Positions 54,759-64,000 are shown, counted from the first letter of the stretch. The stretch is 64,000 nucleotides of DNA from Thermoleophilaceae bacterium (GCA_030447905.1 JAUJNZ010000006.1:69813-133812), one strand, 5' to 3'. The notes: generated from the letters alone by a model not told the origin. Program-made: numbers and translations.

Positions 54759-56317
<1,559 letters not shown>

Positions 56318-56438
56318 TGGCGGCTTCACCCATCCCGAGGGTGGCTGGGCGCCGGATCGCCGCCGTCGGGCTCCGCCCGGCCCCTAGCGGCGCTCTGCCC
56401 CGCGGCGCGGTGCCCGGCGCGGGAAGGTGCCGCGGCAC

Positions 56439-57443
56439 ATGAAAGCGATGGTCCTCGCCGCCGGCATCGGCACGCGCCTGCGTCCGCTCACCTACGAGCT
56501 GCCCAAGCCGATGGTGCCGGTGCTGGACCGCCCGGTCATGGCCCACATCGTTCGGCTGCTCGAGCAGCAGGGCTTCGACGAGCTCGTATCCAACCTGAAC
56601 TGGTATCCCGACACGATCCGTGACTACTTCGGCGACCGGCTCGAGTACCGCCACGAGCCGGAGCTGCTGGGCACGGCGGGAGGCGTCCGCAACGTGCGCG
56701 ACTTCTTCGGCGACGAGGAGGTGGTGGTGATCTCCGGAGATGTGCTCACCGACCTCGACGTCCGCGCGCTCGTCGAGCGACACCGCAGCGCGGGCGGCAT
56801 CGCCACGCTGACCGTCAAGCGGATTCCCGACACGCGCGAGTACGGCGTCGTCGTCCACGACGAGGACGGCCGTATCCAGGGCTTCCAGGAGAAGCCCGAG
56901 CCCTCCGAGGCGCTCTCAGACCTCGCCAACTGCGGCATCTACTGCTTCAACCCGGAGATCTTCGACTACTTTCCCGACGATGACCCGGTCGACTGGGCGC
57001 AGGACGTCTTCCCCGCCCTGCTCGAGCACGACGTGCCCTTCTACATCCACGAGATCGAGGCCTATTGGAACGACATCGGATCGTTCACCGAGCTGCGGCA
57101 GGGCACGTGGGCCGCGCTCGAGGGCCAGTTGCAACTCGAGGTCCCCGGGCGCGAGGCCGAGGAGGGCCTGCGCGTCGGCGAGGGCACCGCGCTGCCGGAA
57201 GACCTCGAGCTCGCCGAGGCGCCGGCGTGGATCGGCGAGGACTGCGAGCTGGCAGAGGGCCTGCGGCTCATGGGGCCGGTGGCCATCGGCGACCGCTGCT
57301 CGGTCGGGGCCGGCGCCTCGCTGCGCGACGTCATCCTCCTGCCCGGGACGCGCGTCCCCGAGAACGAAGTCGTGATCGGTGCGATCGTGGGTCGCGGCGC
57401 GGTCGTCGAGAGCCTGCGACCACTGGATCTCCCTCCTCCGTGA
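56439..57443 (+). CDS. sugar-1-phosphate nucleotidyltransferase (second copy)
   Basis: A 334-residue nucleotidyltransferase. MVLAAGIGTRLRPLTYELPK is the nucleotide-binding signature, with VISGDVLTDLDVRALVERH and ALLEHDVPFYIHEIEAYWND downstream. The C-terminal hexapeptide-like part (WIGEDCELAEGLRLMGPVAI) is shorter than in many homologues. It resembles the enzyme at 52072 in plan but is divergent in sequence, so the two may serve different sugars. ATG chosen at 12 bp from GGAAGG; a GTG at 56427 is too close to that RBS. Confidence 0.86.
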   Translation: MKAMVLAAGIGTRLRPLTYELPKPMVPVLDRPVMAHIVRLLEQQGFDELVSNLNWYPDTIRDYFGDRLEYRHEPELLGTAGGVRNVRDFFGDEEVVVISGDVLTDLDVRALVERHRSAGGIATLTVKRIPDTREYGVVVHDEDGRIQGFQEKPEPSEALSDLANCGIYCFNPEIFDYFPDDDPVDWAQDVFPALLEHDVPFYIHEIEAYWNDIGSFTELRQGTWAALEGQLQLEVPGREAEEGLRVGEGTALPEDLELAEAPAWIGEDCELAEGLRLMGPVAIGDRCSVGAGASLRDVILLPGTRVPENEVVIGAIVGRGAVVESLRPLDLPPP

Positions 57444-57459
57444 GGTTTCGGCGCGCCGG

Positions 57460-57465
57460 TACGAT
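57460..57465 (+). promoter_or_regulatory. -10 box TACGAT, leaderless promoter
   Basis: TACGAT, 6 bp (CCGGCG), then ATG at 57472. No ribosome-binding site lies between. Confidence 0.6.
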
Positions 57466-57471
57466 CCGGCG

Positions 57472-58290
57472 ATGCCTCGCCCCCAGGCCCTCCTCGCCCC
57501 GATCCTCGCCGCCGCCCTGTGCGTCGGGGGCGCCGTGGCGATCTTCTCCGCCGCGTCCACCCGGGGCGAGATCACGGTCGCCCCGCCGCCCGAGATCTGG
57601 CCCGATCTCGTCCAGCGAACGCCCGGGGACCTTGGCGTACGCGGTCGCGACGGCCGCTTCCAGCTCGGCTTCAGATCGGCGGTGGAGAACCACGGTCCCG
57701 GCCGGCTGACCGTGCGCGGCACCCGCTCCGCCGGGGAGCGCGAGATGACCGCGGACCAGCTGATCGACCGCGCCGACGGCTCGCGCGCCCGCGTCCGCAA
57801 CATCGGTCGCATCCGCTACACGTCCTCCGGCGGACACGACCACTGGCACTACCTCTTCTTTGACCGCTACGAGCTGCGGCGAGCCTCCGACCACCGGCTC
57901 GCGCGCCCCGACCGAAAGACGGGCTTCTGCCTCGGGGATCGCTACGACCCCGGGCGGACGCTTCCGCGAAAGCCCGATCGACCCGTCTTGACCGGGGCCT
58001 GCCTCAAGAACCGGCCGCAGGCGCGGAACGTGCTCCAGGGCATATCGGTCGGCTACGGCGACGACTATCCCCCCTACCTCGAGGGCCAGTCGATCGACAT
58101 CACCGGCCTCCCGGCCGGCGACTACGAGCTTGTGCACCGAGCCAACGGCGACCGGCGCGTGCGCGAGTCGACTCACTCGAACAACGCCTCATCCGTGCTC
58201 CTGCGCATCGGCTGGCCGCGCGGCGACGGCCGCCGTCCCGAGGTCGATCGCCTCAAGAGCTGCCCGCAGCGCGAGCGCTGCGTTCGTTGA
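57472..58290 (+). CDS. secreted lysyl-oxidase-like protein (paralogue 2)
   Basis: A 272-residue paralogue of the protein at 7856, with the same order of motifs: signal or membrane segment (residues 8-26), PDLVQRTPGDL, SGGHDHWHYLFFDRYELRRA with the copper His residues, RPDRKTGFCLGDRYD with the candidate cofactor Lys, and GISVGYGDDYPPYLEGQSID with the candidate cofactor Tyr. Both end in a Cys-rich tail (KSCPQRERCVR). Extracellular amine oxidation or protein cross-linking is a family-based inference. It is convergent with the sortase gene. Confidence 0.82.
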   Translation: MPRPQALLAPILAAALCVGGAVAIFSAASTRGEITVAPPPEIWPDLVQRTPGDLGVRGRDGRFQLGFRSAVENHGPGRLTVRGTRSAGEREMTADQLIDRADGSRARVRNIGRIRYTSSGGHDHWHYLFFDRYELRRASDHRLARPDRKTGFCLGDRYDPGRTLPRKPDRPVLTGACLKNRPQARNVLQGISVGYGDDYPPYLEGQSIDITGLPAGDYELVHRANGDRRVRESTHSNNASSVLLRIGWPRGDGRRPEVDRLKSCPQRERCVR

Positions 58291-58305
58291 GCCGAGCGCC
58301 CCGTC

Positions 58306-58319
58306 GGCGCCCGGGCGCC
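58306..58319. terminator. palindromic hairpin between convergent genes
   Basis: GGCGCCCGGGCGCC is a perfect 14-bp palindrome in the 30-bp gap between the lysyl-oxidase-like gene and the sortase gene, well placed to end both transcripts. No T run follows on the plus strand. Confidence 0.4.
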
Positions 58320-58320
58320 C

Positions 58321-59706
58321 TTATGACTTCGCCGCCGCTATCTTGGCTCCGCCCCGCGGCTTGCTCTCCTTCAGCTTGCCGTAGGCGATGATCCGCTGCG
58401 CGTCGCTGTAGAGCGGGTGGCAAGCGGTCAGGGCGATCCGGTCGTAGCCCTTGGGGATGAAGACGCCGGTCTCTGAGTCGTCGACGATCTCCGTGCCCTC
58501 GACCTCGTAGGTGAAGCGGCCGTAGGGCAGGGTGAAGACGATCTCGTCGCCGCGATCGAGCTTGTCGATGTTGCGGAAGGGGGCGTCGTAGGTGGTTCGG
58601 TGCCCGGCGATGCCGACCGTCCAGTTGCCCTTCTGGCCAGGCAGAGGCGTCTCGCGGTAGTGGCCGGGTCCCTTGGTCAGGCTCGGCAAGGTCGTGCTCT
58701 GGACGACGACCGTGCTGAGGCCTATCTTTTTGATCCGCAGCCGGCCGACGGGGTCGTCCGGCCCGAGCTCGCGGTTGAGCGACACGGCGCGGCGGCGCAT
58801 GTACTGGAGGGCGTTGCGCCGCCCCTTCGCGGCCTCGCGCGCGGCCTCGGCCTCGCGGGCCTCGAGGTCGTCGCCCAGGGCGCCCTGGACCTGGGAGGCA
58901 AACAGCGCCGAGAAGGGCTCCTTCCACAGGACGGTCAGCGCGCCCTCGAGCAGCAGCAGCCCCCCGGCGACGACGAGGATCACCGGGAGCTTGCGCATGA
59001 GCCCCGCGCGCGTGGGCCGACGCAGAACGGGCCGGCGAAGGCGCGGGAGCGCGAATCGCGGGCGTCGCTTGCCCTCGTCGGTCAGCGCCGGGAAGGCGAC
59101 CGTCTGTCCCGGGGCGGCGCCGTCGGGCCCGGCCGACCGGCTGGGCGACGGGCGGTCGAAGTCCGGCGCCGGCGGCCGGTGGGGGCCCGCGTCGGGTGGG
59201 AGGTGAGCCGCCCCGTTGTCGTATCCCGCGGTCGCCGGGGACCCTGAGCTCTCGCCCGGCTGGGAGGCGGCCGGTGAATCCTCGACCGGAGCCCGGAGGC
59301 GCTCGGAAGAGGCAGAAGCGGTGGGAACCGGCGGAGGCCCGAGCTCTCGCGCGCGGCGTCGCTCGATCGGCCCGGGGCGGGCGGGGCGGTGACGGCTCGG
59401 CCGCGACAGGCGCTCCTCGGGCGGCAAGGCGTCGAGCCCGGAGTCGTGGGGCCGGTCAGCCTCGAGCGGGCGCTCGGCGCCGTCGGGGCCGGTGTCGACC
59501 TTTCCGGAGGGCGGCGCGGACGGTACCGCCCGACCGCGCCCCACCCAGCGCTCGCAGCCCTCGCACATCACGGGTTCGCCCGGCCACGGCAACTCGGCGC
59601 CCGAAGCCATCAGCGTCCCGCAGTGGGGGCAGAGGACATCCTCGCGGCTCAGGGAGGCCGTACCGCCTTCGTGCCCGTGGTCGGGGCGATCACTCAGAGT
59701 GGCCAT
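58321..59706 (-). CDS. class E sortase with N-terminal zinc ribbon
   Basis: A 461-residue transpeptidase. The sortase domain (about 320-445) has catalytic His369 (IAGHRTTYDAPF), Cys429 (ALTACHPLY) and Arg438 (SDAQR); TACHP is typical of class E. A membrane helix spans about 239-259. Ahead of it lies a Pro-rich cytoplasmic region of about 170 residues. At residues 26-51 is a zinc ribbon (CPHC and CEGC), unusual for a sortase. Class E enzymes prefer LAxTG motifs, and the nearest downstream secreted protein (60160-60750) ends in LAQTG plus a membrane helix, a natural substrate. Confidence 0.88.
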   Translation of the reverse strand: MATLSDRPDHGHEGGTASLSREDVLCPHCGTLMASGAELPWPGEPVMCEGCERWVGRGRAVPSAPPSGKVDTGPDGAERPLEADRPHDSGLDALPPEERLSRPSRHRPARPGPIERRRARELGPPPVPTASASSERLRAPVEDSPAASQPGESSGSPATAGYDNGAAHLPPDAGPHRPPAPDFDRPSPSRSAGPDGAAPGQTVAFPALTDEGKRRPRFALPRLRRPVLRRPTRAGLMRKLPVILVVAGGLLLLEGALTVLWKEPFSALFASQVQGALGDDLEAREAEAAREAAKGRRNALQYMRRRAVSLNRELGPDDPVGRLRIKKIGLSTVVVQSTTLPSLTKGPGHYRETPLPGQKGNWTVGIAGHRTTYDAPFRNIDKLDRGDEIVFTLPYGRFTYEVEGTEIVDDSETGVFIPKGYDRIALTACHPLYSDAQRIIAYGKLKESKPRGGAKIAAAKS

Positions 59707-59888
59707 GCTCGTTTCTGGGTGGTCGGGAGCGAATGGAGGACATCGTAGCCGCCGTGGTCCGATACGGTGCCACCCCGCACGAGGGCTGTCTCACGCCGTA
59801 ATCCTGCGGCGTGCAGCAAGCTTGAGGCTCGCGGCCGCCGGGCCGCGGCTGCCTGACACAGATCTTTCAGAACTCTTTAGATCCTTCG

Positions 59889-60055
59889 GGCGCGTCCGGT
59901 CCCTGAGAAGCGTTCGCGGCGCCGATGGACGCCGGCTCGAAATTCCCCTCGTCTACGGCGAAAGGCGACGAACGGCCCACCGGAGCCCCTTCTCCTGTCT
60001 CGGGTTCGAGGGAGGGAGGACCGCCCGGTCTTTAGGCGGGCTTAAATTTTTTCGT
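59889..60055 (+). ncRNA. candidate structured RNA ending in an intrinsic terminator
   Basis: Possible promoter CTGACA (59853-59858), 18 bp, TTAGAT (59877-59882). Nested helices can be drawn: CGGTCC 59897-59902 with GGACCG 60018-60023; GAGAAG 59905-59910 with CTTCTC 59989-59994; CGTTCG 59911-59916 with CGAACG 59969-59974; CGGCG/CGCCG 59917-59934; CTCG/CGAG 59999-60010. A hairpin GCCCG/CGGGC (60023-60041) and the run TTAAATTTTTT (60042-60052) follow. The outer helix and the terminator share bases, as in a switch. No known RNA class fits. Some of these helices could arise by chance in GC-rich DNA. Confidence 0.4.
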
Positions 60056-60064
60056 CCGAAACCC

Positions 60065-60093
60065 TTGACGGTGTCCTCGCCGTCGGCTATACG
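60065..60093 (+). promoter_or_regulatory. consensus sigma-70 promoter of the glycine-rich wall protein
   Basis: TTGACG (60065-60070), exactly 17 bp, TATACG (60088-60093). It is the best housekeeping-type promoter in the window and lies just after an A/T-rich stretch (TTAAATTTTTT) that could act as an upstream element. The transcript would have a leader of about 60 bases and an RBS AGGAGGA at 60146-60152, so strong expression is expected. Confidence 0.8.
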
Positions 60094-60159
60094 TTCGGCA
60101 CTGTTACAGCGGTCGCTCCTCAGGCGCCCGCTCACTTCATCCATCAGGAGGATAGGCGC

Positions 60160-60750
60160 ATGAAGAAGGTAATCGGAATGCTCGTCGCGCTGGCGATGTT
60201 CTGCGCGATGCCGGCCGTGGCGTTCGGCCAGGACGGTGGCGGTGGCGGTGGCGGTGAAGGCGACTCCGTTTCGTCTGGCGACATCGACCAGAACATCGGC
60301 GATGTCCAAGGCGGCGGCGGCGGCGGGGGTGGTGGCGGCGGCGTCGGTGAGACCGGCGAGACCGGCGAAGGCCAAGGCCAAGGCCAAGGCGAAGGCGACG
60401 GCAGCGACAACGACAACAACGTCCAGTGCGCCATCTCGCAGGCCGCGGGTGGCGACGCAGAAGCCACGAACAACTGCGGTAACACCAACACCGGCCAGGG
60501 CGGCGGCCAGGGCGGCGGCCAGGGCGGCGGCCAGGGCGGCGGCGACAACGTCGGCGGCGGCAACATCACCGGCGTCGGCGGCGGCAACGTCGGCGGCGGC
60601 GGCGGCGGGTTCGGCGGCGGCGGTGGCGGTGGCGTGACCCTTGCGCAGACCGGCTTCGACGCCTGGATGCTCGCGCTGCTCGGCGGCCTCTCGCTCGCCG
60701 GCGGTCTCGGTCTGCTCGTGGCTCAGCGCCGCGGCCGGATCGGCGCCTAG
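60160..60750 (+). CDS. glycine-rich secreted protein with LAQTG sortase signal
   Basis: A 196-residue protein: signal peptide (MKKVIGMLVALAMFCAMPAV, cleaved after AFG), then a body of more than half glycine with acidic and Gln/Asn patches and two Cys (VQCAISQ and NNCGNT). The wall-sorting signal is LAQTG (161-165), then a hydrophobic helix and the basic tail QRRGRIGA. The LAxTG form matches class E sortases, and such an enzyme is encoded 450 bp away. Consensus promoter, strong RBS and perfect terminator suggest an abundant surface protein. Role unknown. Confidence 0.85.
   Translation: MKKVIGMLVALAMFCAMPAVAFGQDGGGGGGGEGDSVSSGDIDQNIGDVQGGGGGGGGGGGVGETGETGEGQGQGQGEGDGSDNDNNVQCAISQAAGGDAEATNNCGNTNTGQGGGQGGGQGGGQGGGDNVGGGNITGVGGGNVGGGGGGFGGGGGGGVTLAQTGFDAWMLALLGGLSLAGGLGLLVAQRRGRIGA
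60493..60540 (+). repeat. four 12-bp tandem repeats in the glycine-rich gene
   Basis: Four perfect copies of GGCCAGGGCGGC encode repeated Gly-Gln-Gly-Gly units. A shorter GGCCAA series lies near 60370-60390. Such repeats can change copy number by slippage and alter the length of the surface protein. Confidence 0.85.
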
Positions 60751-60780
60751 GGCAACACAGACGCAAACGCAGGAACTGAA

Positions 60781-60810
60781 CGGGGCGCCCCAGCTGGGGC
60801 GCCCCGTTTT
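60781..60810 (+). terminator. intrinsic terminator of the glycine-rich gene
   Basis: CGGGGCGCCCC-AGCT-GGGGCGCCCCG is a perfect 11-bp stem with a 4-base loop, followed directly by TTTT and then CGTTT. It lies 30 bp after the stop codon and is the clearest terminator in the window. Confidence 0.92.
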
Positions 60811-60965
60811 CGTTTCGGAACGTTGTCCCGGGGGCTTGGCGGCCGCGCGCCTTCGGGCACCGCGGCGGGTTTTCGGGGAACAAGCCCGGTCCGGGCGGAA
60901 GGGTCCCGTCGGGCCGGCCGCGCACGGTAGGCTCCGCGCGGCCGGTTGCCAGCCACCCTCGAGCC

Positions 60966-62276
60966 ATGTCCGCCAAGCTGTCTCTCTTGCTCACCCTGCT
61001 CGTCCTGCTGGCCCCGGCCGGCGCGGGCGCCTACTCGATCAACGAGGGCCTCTCCCAAGGCGACGGTCGCGTCGTCACTTACTACAACACCGTCTCCGAG
61101 CACGATTGGGCCGTGAAGCGCGCCGTGCGGGCCTGGAACCGCAGCGGAGCCCAGATCGAGTTCGTGCCCGCCTCCGAGGAGGATGCCGAGCTCGTGATCG
61201 AGGGCGGCGCTCAGGGGCTGAGCGGCCACGCCTCGACTACCACCCGTAGCAGCGGACCGCAGGCGGGGGACGCCAAGATCACGATTCCGTCTCCGTCGGG
61301 CGAGCGCGAGCAGCGTTTCTCGGTCGCCCTGATCGCCGCCCACGAGCTCGGGCACGTGGTCGGCCTCAACCACGAGGACTCGGGCTGCGCGACCATGAAC
61401 TCGACGATCACCGCGGGGGCGCCCGCCCGCTGCTCGCAGCCGCCCGCCGGACAGTGGCGCTGCGGGCTGCTCGAGGAGGACGACATCCAGGGCGCGGTCA
61501 AGCTGCACGGGGGGGCCCCGCGGCCTCCCCGCCGCGCGTACTGCCCCAAGGTTCCGCCCAAGGCCAAGGCCAAGCCGAAGCCCCCTCCGCCACCACCGCA
61601 ACGGCCGGACCCGCTCTCGTCGGTCGGCGCCGTCAGGGCCATCTCGGACGCGGGAAGATCGAGGCGGGTCACGGTCAGATGGCTCAACGGAGCGAGCGAG
61701 CGCATCCGGCAGGCCGTCGTGGCGCGAGCGCCCGGGCGCTGCCCCGCGAAGCCCGACGGGCTCGAGCGCAGGATCGTCCCGGCGGACCCGGGCGGCGAGG
61801 GACGCGCGACCTTTTCGCTCGCTCTCGTGCGCTCGTGCTATGCGGTCTGGTCGCGCGACCGCTCGGGAAGGCTCAGCCGGGAGGCGGCCACGGCGTGGTA
61901 CGAGCCCCCGGCCGCCCCCCAGCCGCCGACGAACCTGGTCGCCTCGCTCGCGCTCAGCCACCCGCTCGGCGACACCGGGGTCTCCCTGCGCTGGCACAAC
62001 GCCGAGGGGGAGACCGTCCGTTCGGTGCTCATCGCGCGGACCAAGGGCAGCTGTCCGAGCCGCCCGCCACGGCGACCGCGACCGTGGGAGTCGCCCGCGG
62101 CGTGGCCCGACGCCTTCCAGGAGCACCACGACTTCGGCTTCTATCCGGGACCCGACGCGAAGCGCTACTGCTACGCGGTCTGGTCGCGGGACCGCTTCGG
62201 GCGTCTCAGCCGTCCGGCGACGGCCTGGCCCCGTCCGGCGGAGCAGGATGACGAGCTGATCGTCCTGGCGGGCTGA
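60966..62276 (+). CDS. secreted metzincin (matrixin-like) metalloprotease
   Basis: A 436-residue secreted protease. After a signal peptide (cleaved near APAGAGAYS), the catalytic domain has the zinc motif HELGHVVGLNH (His126, His130, His136, Glu127) and a Met-turn CATMNS (Met144). The C-terminal half follows a Pro/Lys linker (KAKAKPKPPPPPP) and holds two related modules ending in CYAVWSRDR-GRLS, which look like fibronectin-type or binding repeats. Extracellular protein digestion or surface processing is likely. A TAGGCT box lies about 30 bp upstream. Confidence 0.85.
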   Translation: MSAKLSLLLTLLVLLAPAGAGAYSINEGLSQGDGRVVTYYNTVSEHDWAVKRAVRAWNRSGAQIEFVPASEEDAELVIEGGAQGLSGHASTTTRSSGPQAGDAKITIPSPSGEREQRFSVALIAAHELGHVVGLNHEDSGCATMNSTITAGAPARCSQPPAGQWRCGLLEEDDIQGAVKLHGGAPRPPRRAYCPKVPPKAKAKPKPPPPPPQRPDPLSSVGAVRAISDAGRSRRVTVRWLNGASERIRQAVVARAPGRCPAKPDGLERRIVPADPGGEGRATFSLALVRSCYAVWSRDRSGRLSREAATAWYEPPAAPQPPTNLVASLALSHPLGDTGVSLRWHNAEGETVRSVLIARTKGSCPSRPPRRPRPWESPAAWPDAFQEHHDFGFYPGPDAKRYCYAVWSRDRFGRLSRPATAWPRPAEQDDELIVLAG

Positions 62277-62318
62277 CGAGTTCCCCCCGCGCTCGCCGAG
62301 CCGGGCGCGCCCATCGGC

Positions 62319-62324
62319 TACCGT
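62319..62324 (+). promoter_or_regulatory. -10 box TACCGT, leaderless promoter
   Basis: TACCGT, 7 bp, then GTG at 62332. No ribosome-binding site lies between. Confidence 0.55.
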
Positions 62325-62331
62325 TTCCGGC

Positions 62332-62886
62332 GTGAACCGAGTCTCGCCCTGCACCGAGCGCCTGGCCCTGCTCGCCCTCGCCGTTGGTCTCGCGGTGATG
62401 GGTTGCGGGGACGGCTCGGATGAGGGCGCCGCCGCGCCGGCGTCCCAGGGGCAGCGCGAGGCCGAGACCGAGGTTCGGGGTGAACAGGGCGGCGAGCCCG
62501 GGCCGGGGGACGACGGCGAGGACGGCATCGATCAGGACGGCGAGCCGGGCGAATCGGCGTCAAGCCAGTCGGGCTCGATCAGCCAAAGCTCGTCGGGCCA
62601 GTCGAACTCGATCAGCCAGAGCTCTAATGGCGGATCGACCTCCACTTTGACGTCGAACGGAACGAAGACCTTCTCGGGGACGGGGATCACGAAGCTCACC
62701 TTCGGCGTCGAACGACCCTCCCGCTTGGTCTGGACGAATTCCGAGGGCCGGCGCTTCTCGGCGAACGGCGGAGGGATCTCGATCGACTCGCGCGCGGGTC
62801 GCGGGGAAGTGGCGCTCGACGAAGACCGCTACGACGACGTGCGGGTCAGCGGCGCGAGCTGGACGATCGTCGTTCGCCCGCGGTAG
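62332..62886 (+). CDS. lipoprotein with Ser/Gln/Gly-rich linker, unknown function
   Basis: A 184-residue lipoprotein (lipobox AVMGC, residues 21-25). A long acidic Gly/Glu-rich and then Ser-rich linker (SISQSSSGQSNSISQSSNGG) leads to a small C-terminal domain of about 75 residues (FSGTGITKLTFGVERPSRLV to SWTIVVRPR) that looks all-beta. I recognise no family beyond a general resemblance to small surface beta domains. The GTG start shows leaderless spacing from TACCGT. Confidence 0.7.
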   Translation: MNRVSPCTERLALLALAVGLAVMGCGDGSDEGAAAPASQGQREAETEVRGEQGGEPGPGDDGEDGIDQDGEPGESASSQSGSISQSSSGQSNSISQSSNGGSTSTLTSNGTKTFSGTGITKLTFGVERPSRLVWTNSEGRRFSANGGGISIDSRAGRGEVALDEDRYDDVRVSGASWTIVVRPR

Positions 62887-62943
62887 GAGGGCGCCCCTGC
62901 GGCTGGGGCGAGCCGGTTTTGCTGTGCCGGGTTGGGTCCGTCC

Positions 62944-63498
62944 CTACCGCGCCCTGAAGGTGCGAGTGACCTGATCGCAGGCGCCGAGCACGTCCCGGCG
63001 GGCAGCCTGCCACTGGCAGTTGATCCAGTACAGCGTGCGACCCTTGGCCGCGTAGATCCAGCGGGCGCCGACCGGGACGCCGTTGGCCTGAAGGCTCATG
63101 CTGAGATTGACGGCGTCGAGCCCCCCGACGCGCACATTGCTACGCCCGCGCACCTTCCCGGTCCGTCGAGCCGCCTGCTCGACCTCGCGTTTGACGCGCG
63201 GGATCAGCCGGGCGTTCACCTGACGGCGGAGTCGCTGGGTCTGGATGGCGACGAAGTCCTGGCCGCTCTCCTTGGCGACGATGGTCTGGTTCTCGAATCC
63301 ACCCTCGCGCGCGGGCGTGGTTGGCTTGCCCCCGGTCTGGAAGCCGTCGGGGTAGCTGAAGGAGTAAGGCAGGGTCGGATCGTCTATCGACCCGCCGGAC
63401 CCGCACCCCACGAGGGCGAGCGGTCCGACTACCGCGAGCAGCGAAGCGAGCACGCGGAGTAGGGGGTGTCCGGCTCGGGCGACCAAGGATCGCGCCAT
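62944..63498 (-). CDS. lipoprotein, unknown function
   Basis: A 184-residue lipoprotein (lipobox LVGC in LLAVVGPLALVGCGSGG). The mature domain (YSFSYPDGFQ, then FVAIQTQRLRRQ, VGGLDAVNLSMSLQANGVPV and RTLYWINCQW) has the strand pattern of PsbP/LpqN-like surface lipoproteins, with two Cys near the end (INCQW and GACDQVT). No enzymatic motif is seen. Start is the Met nearest the signal sequence. It is followed on the same strand, in the opposite order of transcription, by the CtaG-like gene. Confidence 0.7.
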   Translation of the reverse strand: MARSLVARAGHPLLRVLASLLAVVGPLALVGCGSGGSIDDPTLPYSFSYPDGFQTGGKPTTPAREGGFENQTIVAKESGQDFVAIQTQRLRRQVNARLIPRVKREVEQAARRTGKVRGRSNVRVGGLDAVNLSMSLQANGVPVGARWIYAAKGRTLYWINCQWQAARRDVLGACDQVTRTFRAR

Positions 63499-63563
63499 GC
63501 TAACCCACGGTCCGGGCGAGGCCGCGTAGGTCCGCCGGGTCAGTCCGAGCGCTCGGGGCGCGA

Positions 63564-64000
63564 TCAGACCGCCGCGGCGTCCTCGAGCTGCTCGCGCCGA
63601 CGCTCCTCCCGCTCCGACTGGACGAGCATCCGTACGAACAGGACGAAGAAGCAGATGACGAGCACGATCGATTGCTCGACCATCATGATCGCGCCGCCGA
63701 CGTTCTGGTCCTCGACGGCCGAGAGGCCCCATACTCGAGGCACCGATTCGTAGAAGGAGTAGGCGACGGAGCCCGACCACGCGAGGTAAAGGCCGAGCGC
63801 CGCGAGTCCGGCCTTGGCCACGGCGATGTAGGCGAGGTTGCCGAGGCCGGTGAGCCGGTGACGCATGGGCACCGGCTGGATCAGCGGCCACCACAGCGCG
63901 ATCCCGGCCGTGAAGAAGGAGGCATGTTCGAGGGCGTGCACGGCCGGGTGCTCGAGGGCTGCGTCGTACAGGCCGGGAACGTGCCACAGGTAGACGAGTC
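63564..64000 (-). CDS. CtaG-like cytochrome c oxidase assembly factor, 5' part outside the window
   Basis: The last 145 codons of a caa3_CtaG family membrane protein. The signature lies at the right edge: LWHVPGLYDAALEHPAVHAL, then EHASFFTAGIALWWPL, with the conserved His residues. Further helices (AYIAVAKAGLAALGLYLAW and IVLVICFFVLFVRMLV) and a charged tail follow. Members help insert copper into cytochrome oxidase or act in copper handling. The reading frame is open to the window end, so the N-terminus is missing. A GTG inside the frame at 63941 is not the start. Confidence 0.85.
   Translation of the reverse strand, partial: LVYLWHVPGLYDAALEHPAVHALEHASFFTAGIALWWPLIQPVPMRHRLTGLGNLAYIAVAKAGLAALGLYLAWSGSVAYSFYESVPRVWGLSAVEDQNVGGAIMMVEQSIVLVICFFVLFVRMLVQSEREERRREQLEDAAAV

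Overview
The window is about 70% GC and reads as one piece of chromosome from an actinobacterium. The best fit is a deep-branching group such as Thermoleophilia (Solirubrobacterales/Gaiellales), though this is inferred from gene content and not from a marker-gene comparison. Pointers are the rpmE-prfA-prmC-YrdC-wecA-atp order known from Mycobacterium, a class E sortase with an LAxTG-type substrate, a c-di-AMP (ydaO) riboswitch before an Rpf-like wall hydrolase, a DivIVA protein, and many genes with an apparently leaderless start (TANNNT, 6-7 bp, then ATG/GTG). I found no tRNA, rRNA, CRISPR array, insertion sequence or prophage. The one selfish element is an intein.

Layout. 0-16 kb: ECF sigma factor, LON-domain protein and DivIVA; then a methyltransferase, GH57 branching enzyme and GT4 glucosyltransferase in the order of mycobacterial Rv3030-Rv3031-Rv3032 (methylglucose polysaccharide), with another methyltransferase and a hexapeptide acyltransferase alongside; a lysyl-oxidase-like secreted protein; meaB; the riboswitch and wall hydrolase; an HD-domain hydrolase, leucyl aminopeptidase, thiolase, HAD phosphatase and DUF1707 protein. 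16-19 kb: a frameshifted MetE-like gene, a frameshifted small secreted protein made of two tandem repeats, and a stand-alone B12-binding mutase subunit. 19-23 kb: etfB-etfA-ETF dehydrogenase behind a promoter that overlaps a palindrome. 23-31 kb: rpmE, a PfpI-like stress protein, a zinc dehydrogenase, an MBL hydrolase, DUF1385, prfA, prmC, YrdC and glyA. 31-38.5 kb: a cation exchanger, a WecA-type transferase, an intein-split Rv2578c-type radical SAM gene, YjbQ, a degenerate cupredoxin and a DUF2079 membrane protein. 38.6-46.4 kb: the complete ATP synthase operon, whose alpha, beta and gamma subunits carry unusual acidic insertions or tails. 46.5-57.4 kb: surface-polymer genes (flippase, LCP ligase, UDP-sugar dehydrogenase, two nucleotidyltransferases, a sugar-phosphate isomerase) with a frameshifted ahcY among them. 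57.4-64 kb: secreted and envelope proteins (second lysyl-oxidase-like protein, sortase E, a glycine-rich LAQTG wall protein, a metzincin protease, three lipoproteins or secreted proteins) and the end of a CtaG-like gene that runs off the window.

How the genes work together. Fatty-acid and propionate oxidation is represented by thiolase, the ETF chain, the B12 mutase subunit and MeaB. Envelope building is the other theme: WecA-type initiation, sugar nucleotide synthesis, a flippase, LCP ligation, sortase anchoring, and c-di-AMP control of a wall hydrolase. The most notable items are the Rv3030-32-like polysaccharide locus, the modified F1 subunits, a candidate structured RNA with its own terminator before the sortase substrate, and the duplicated small secreted protein. 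Three genes each lack a single base; in ahcY, normally a core gene, this may well be a sequence error.
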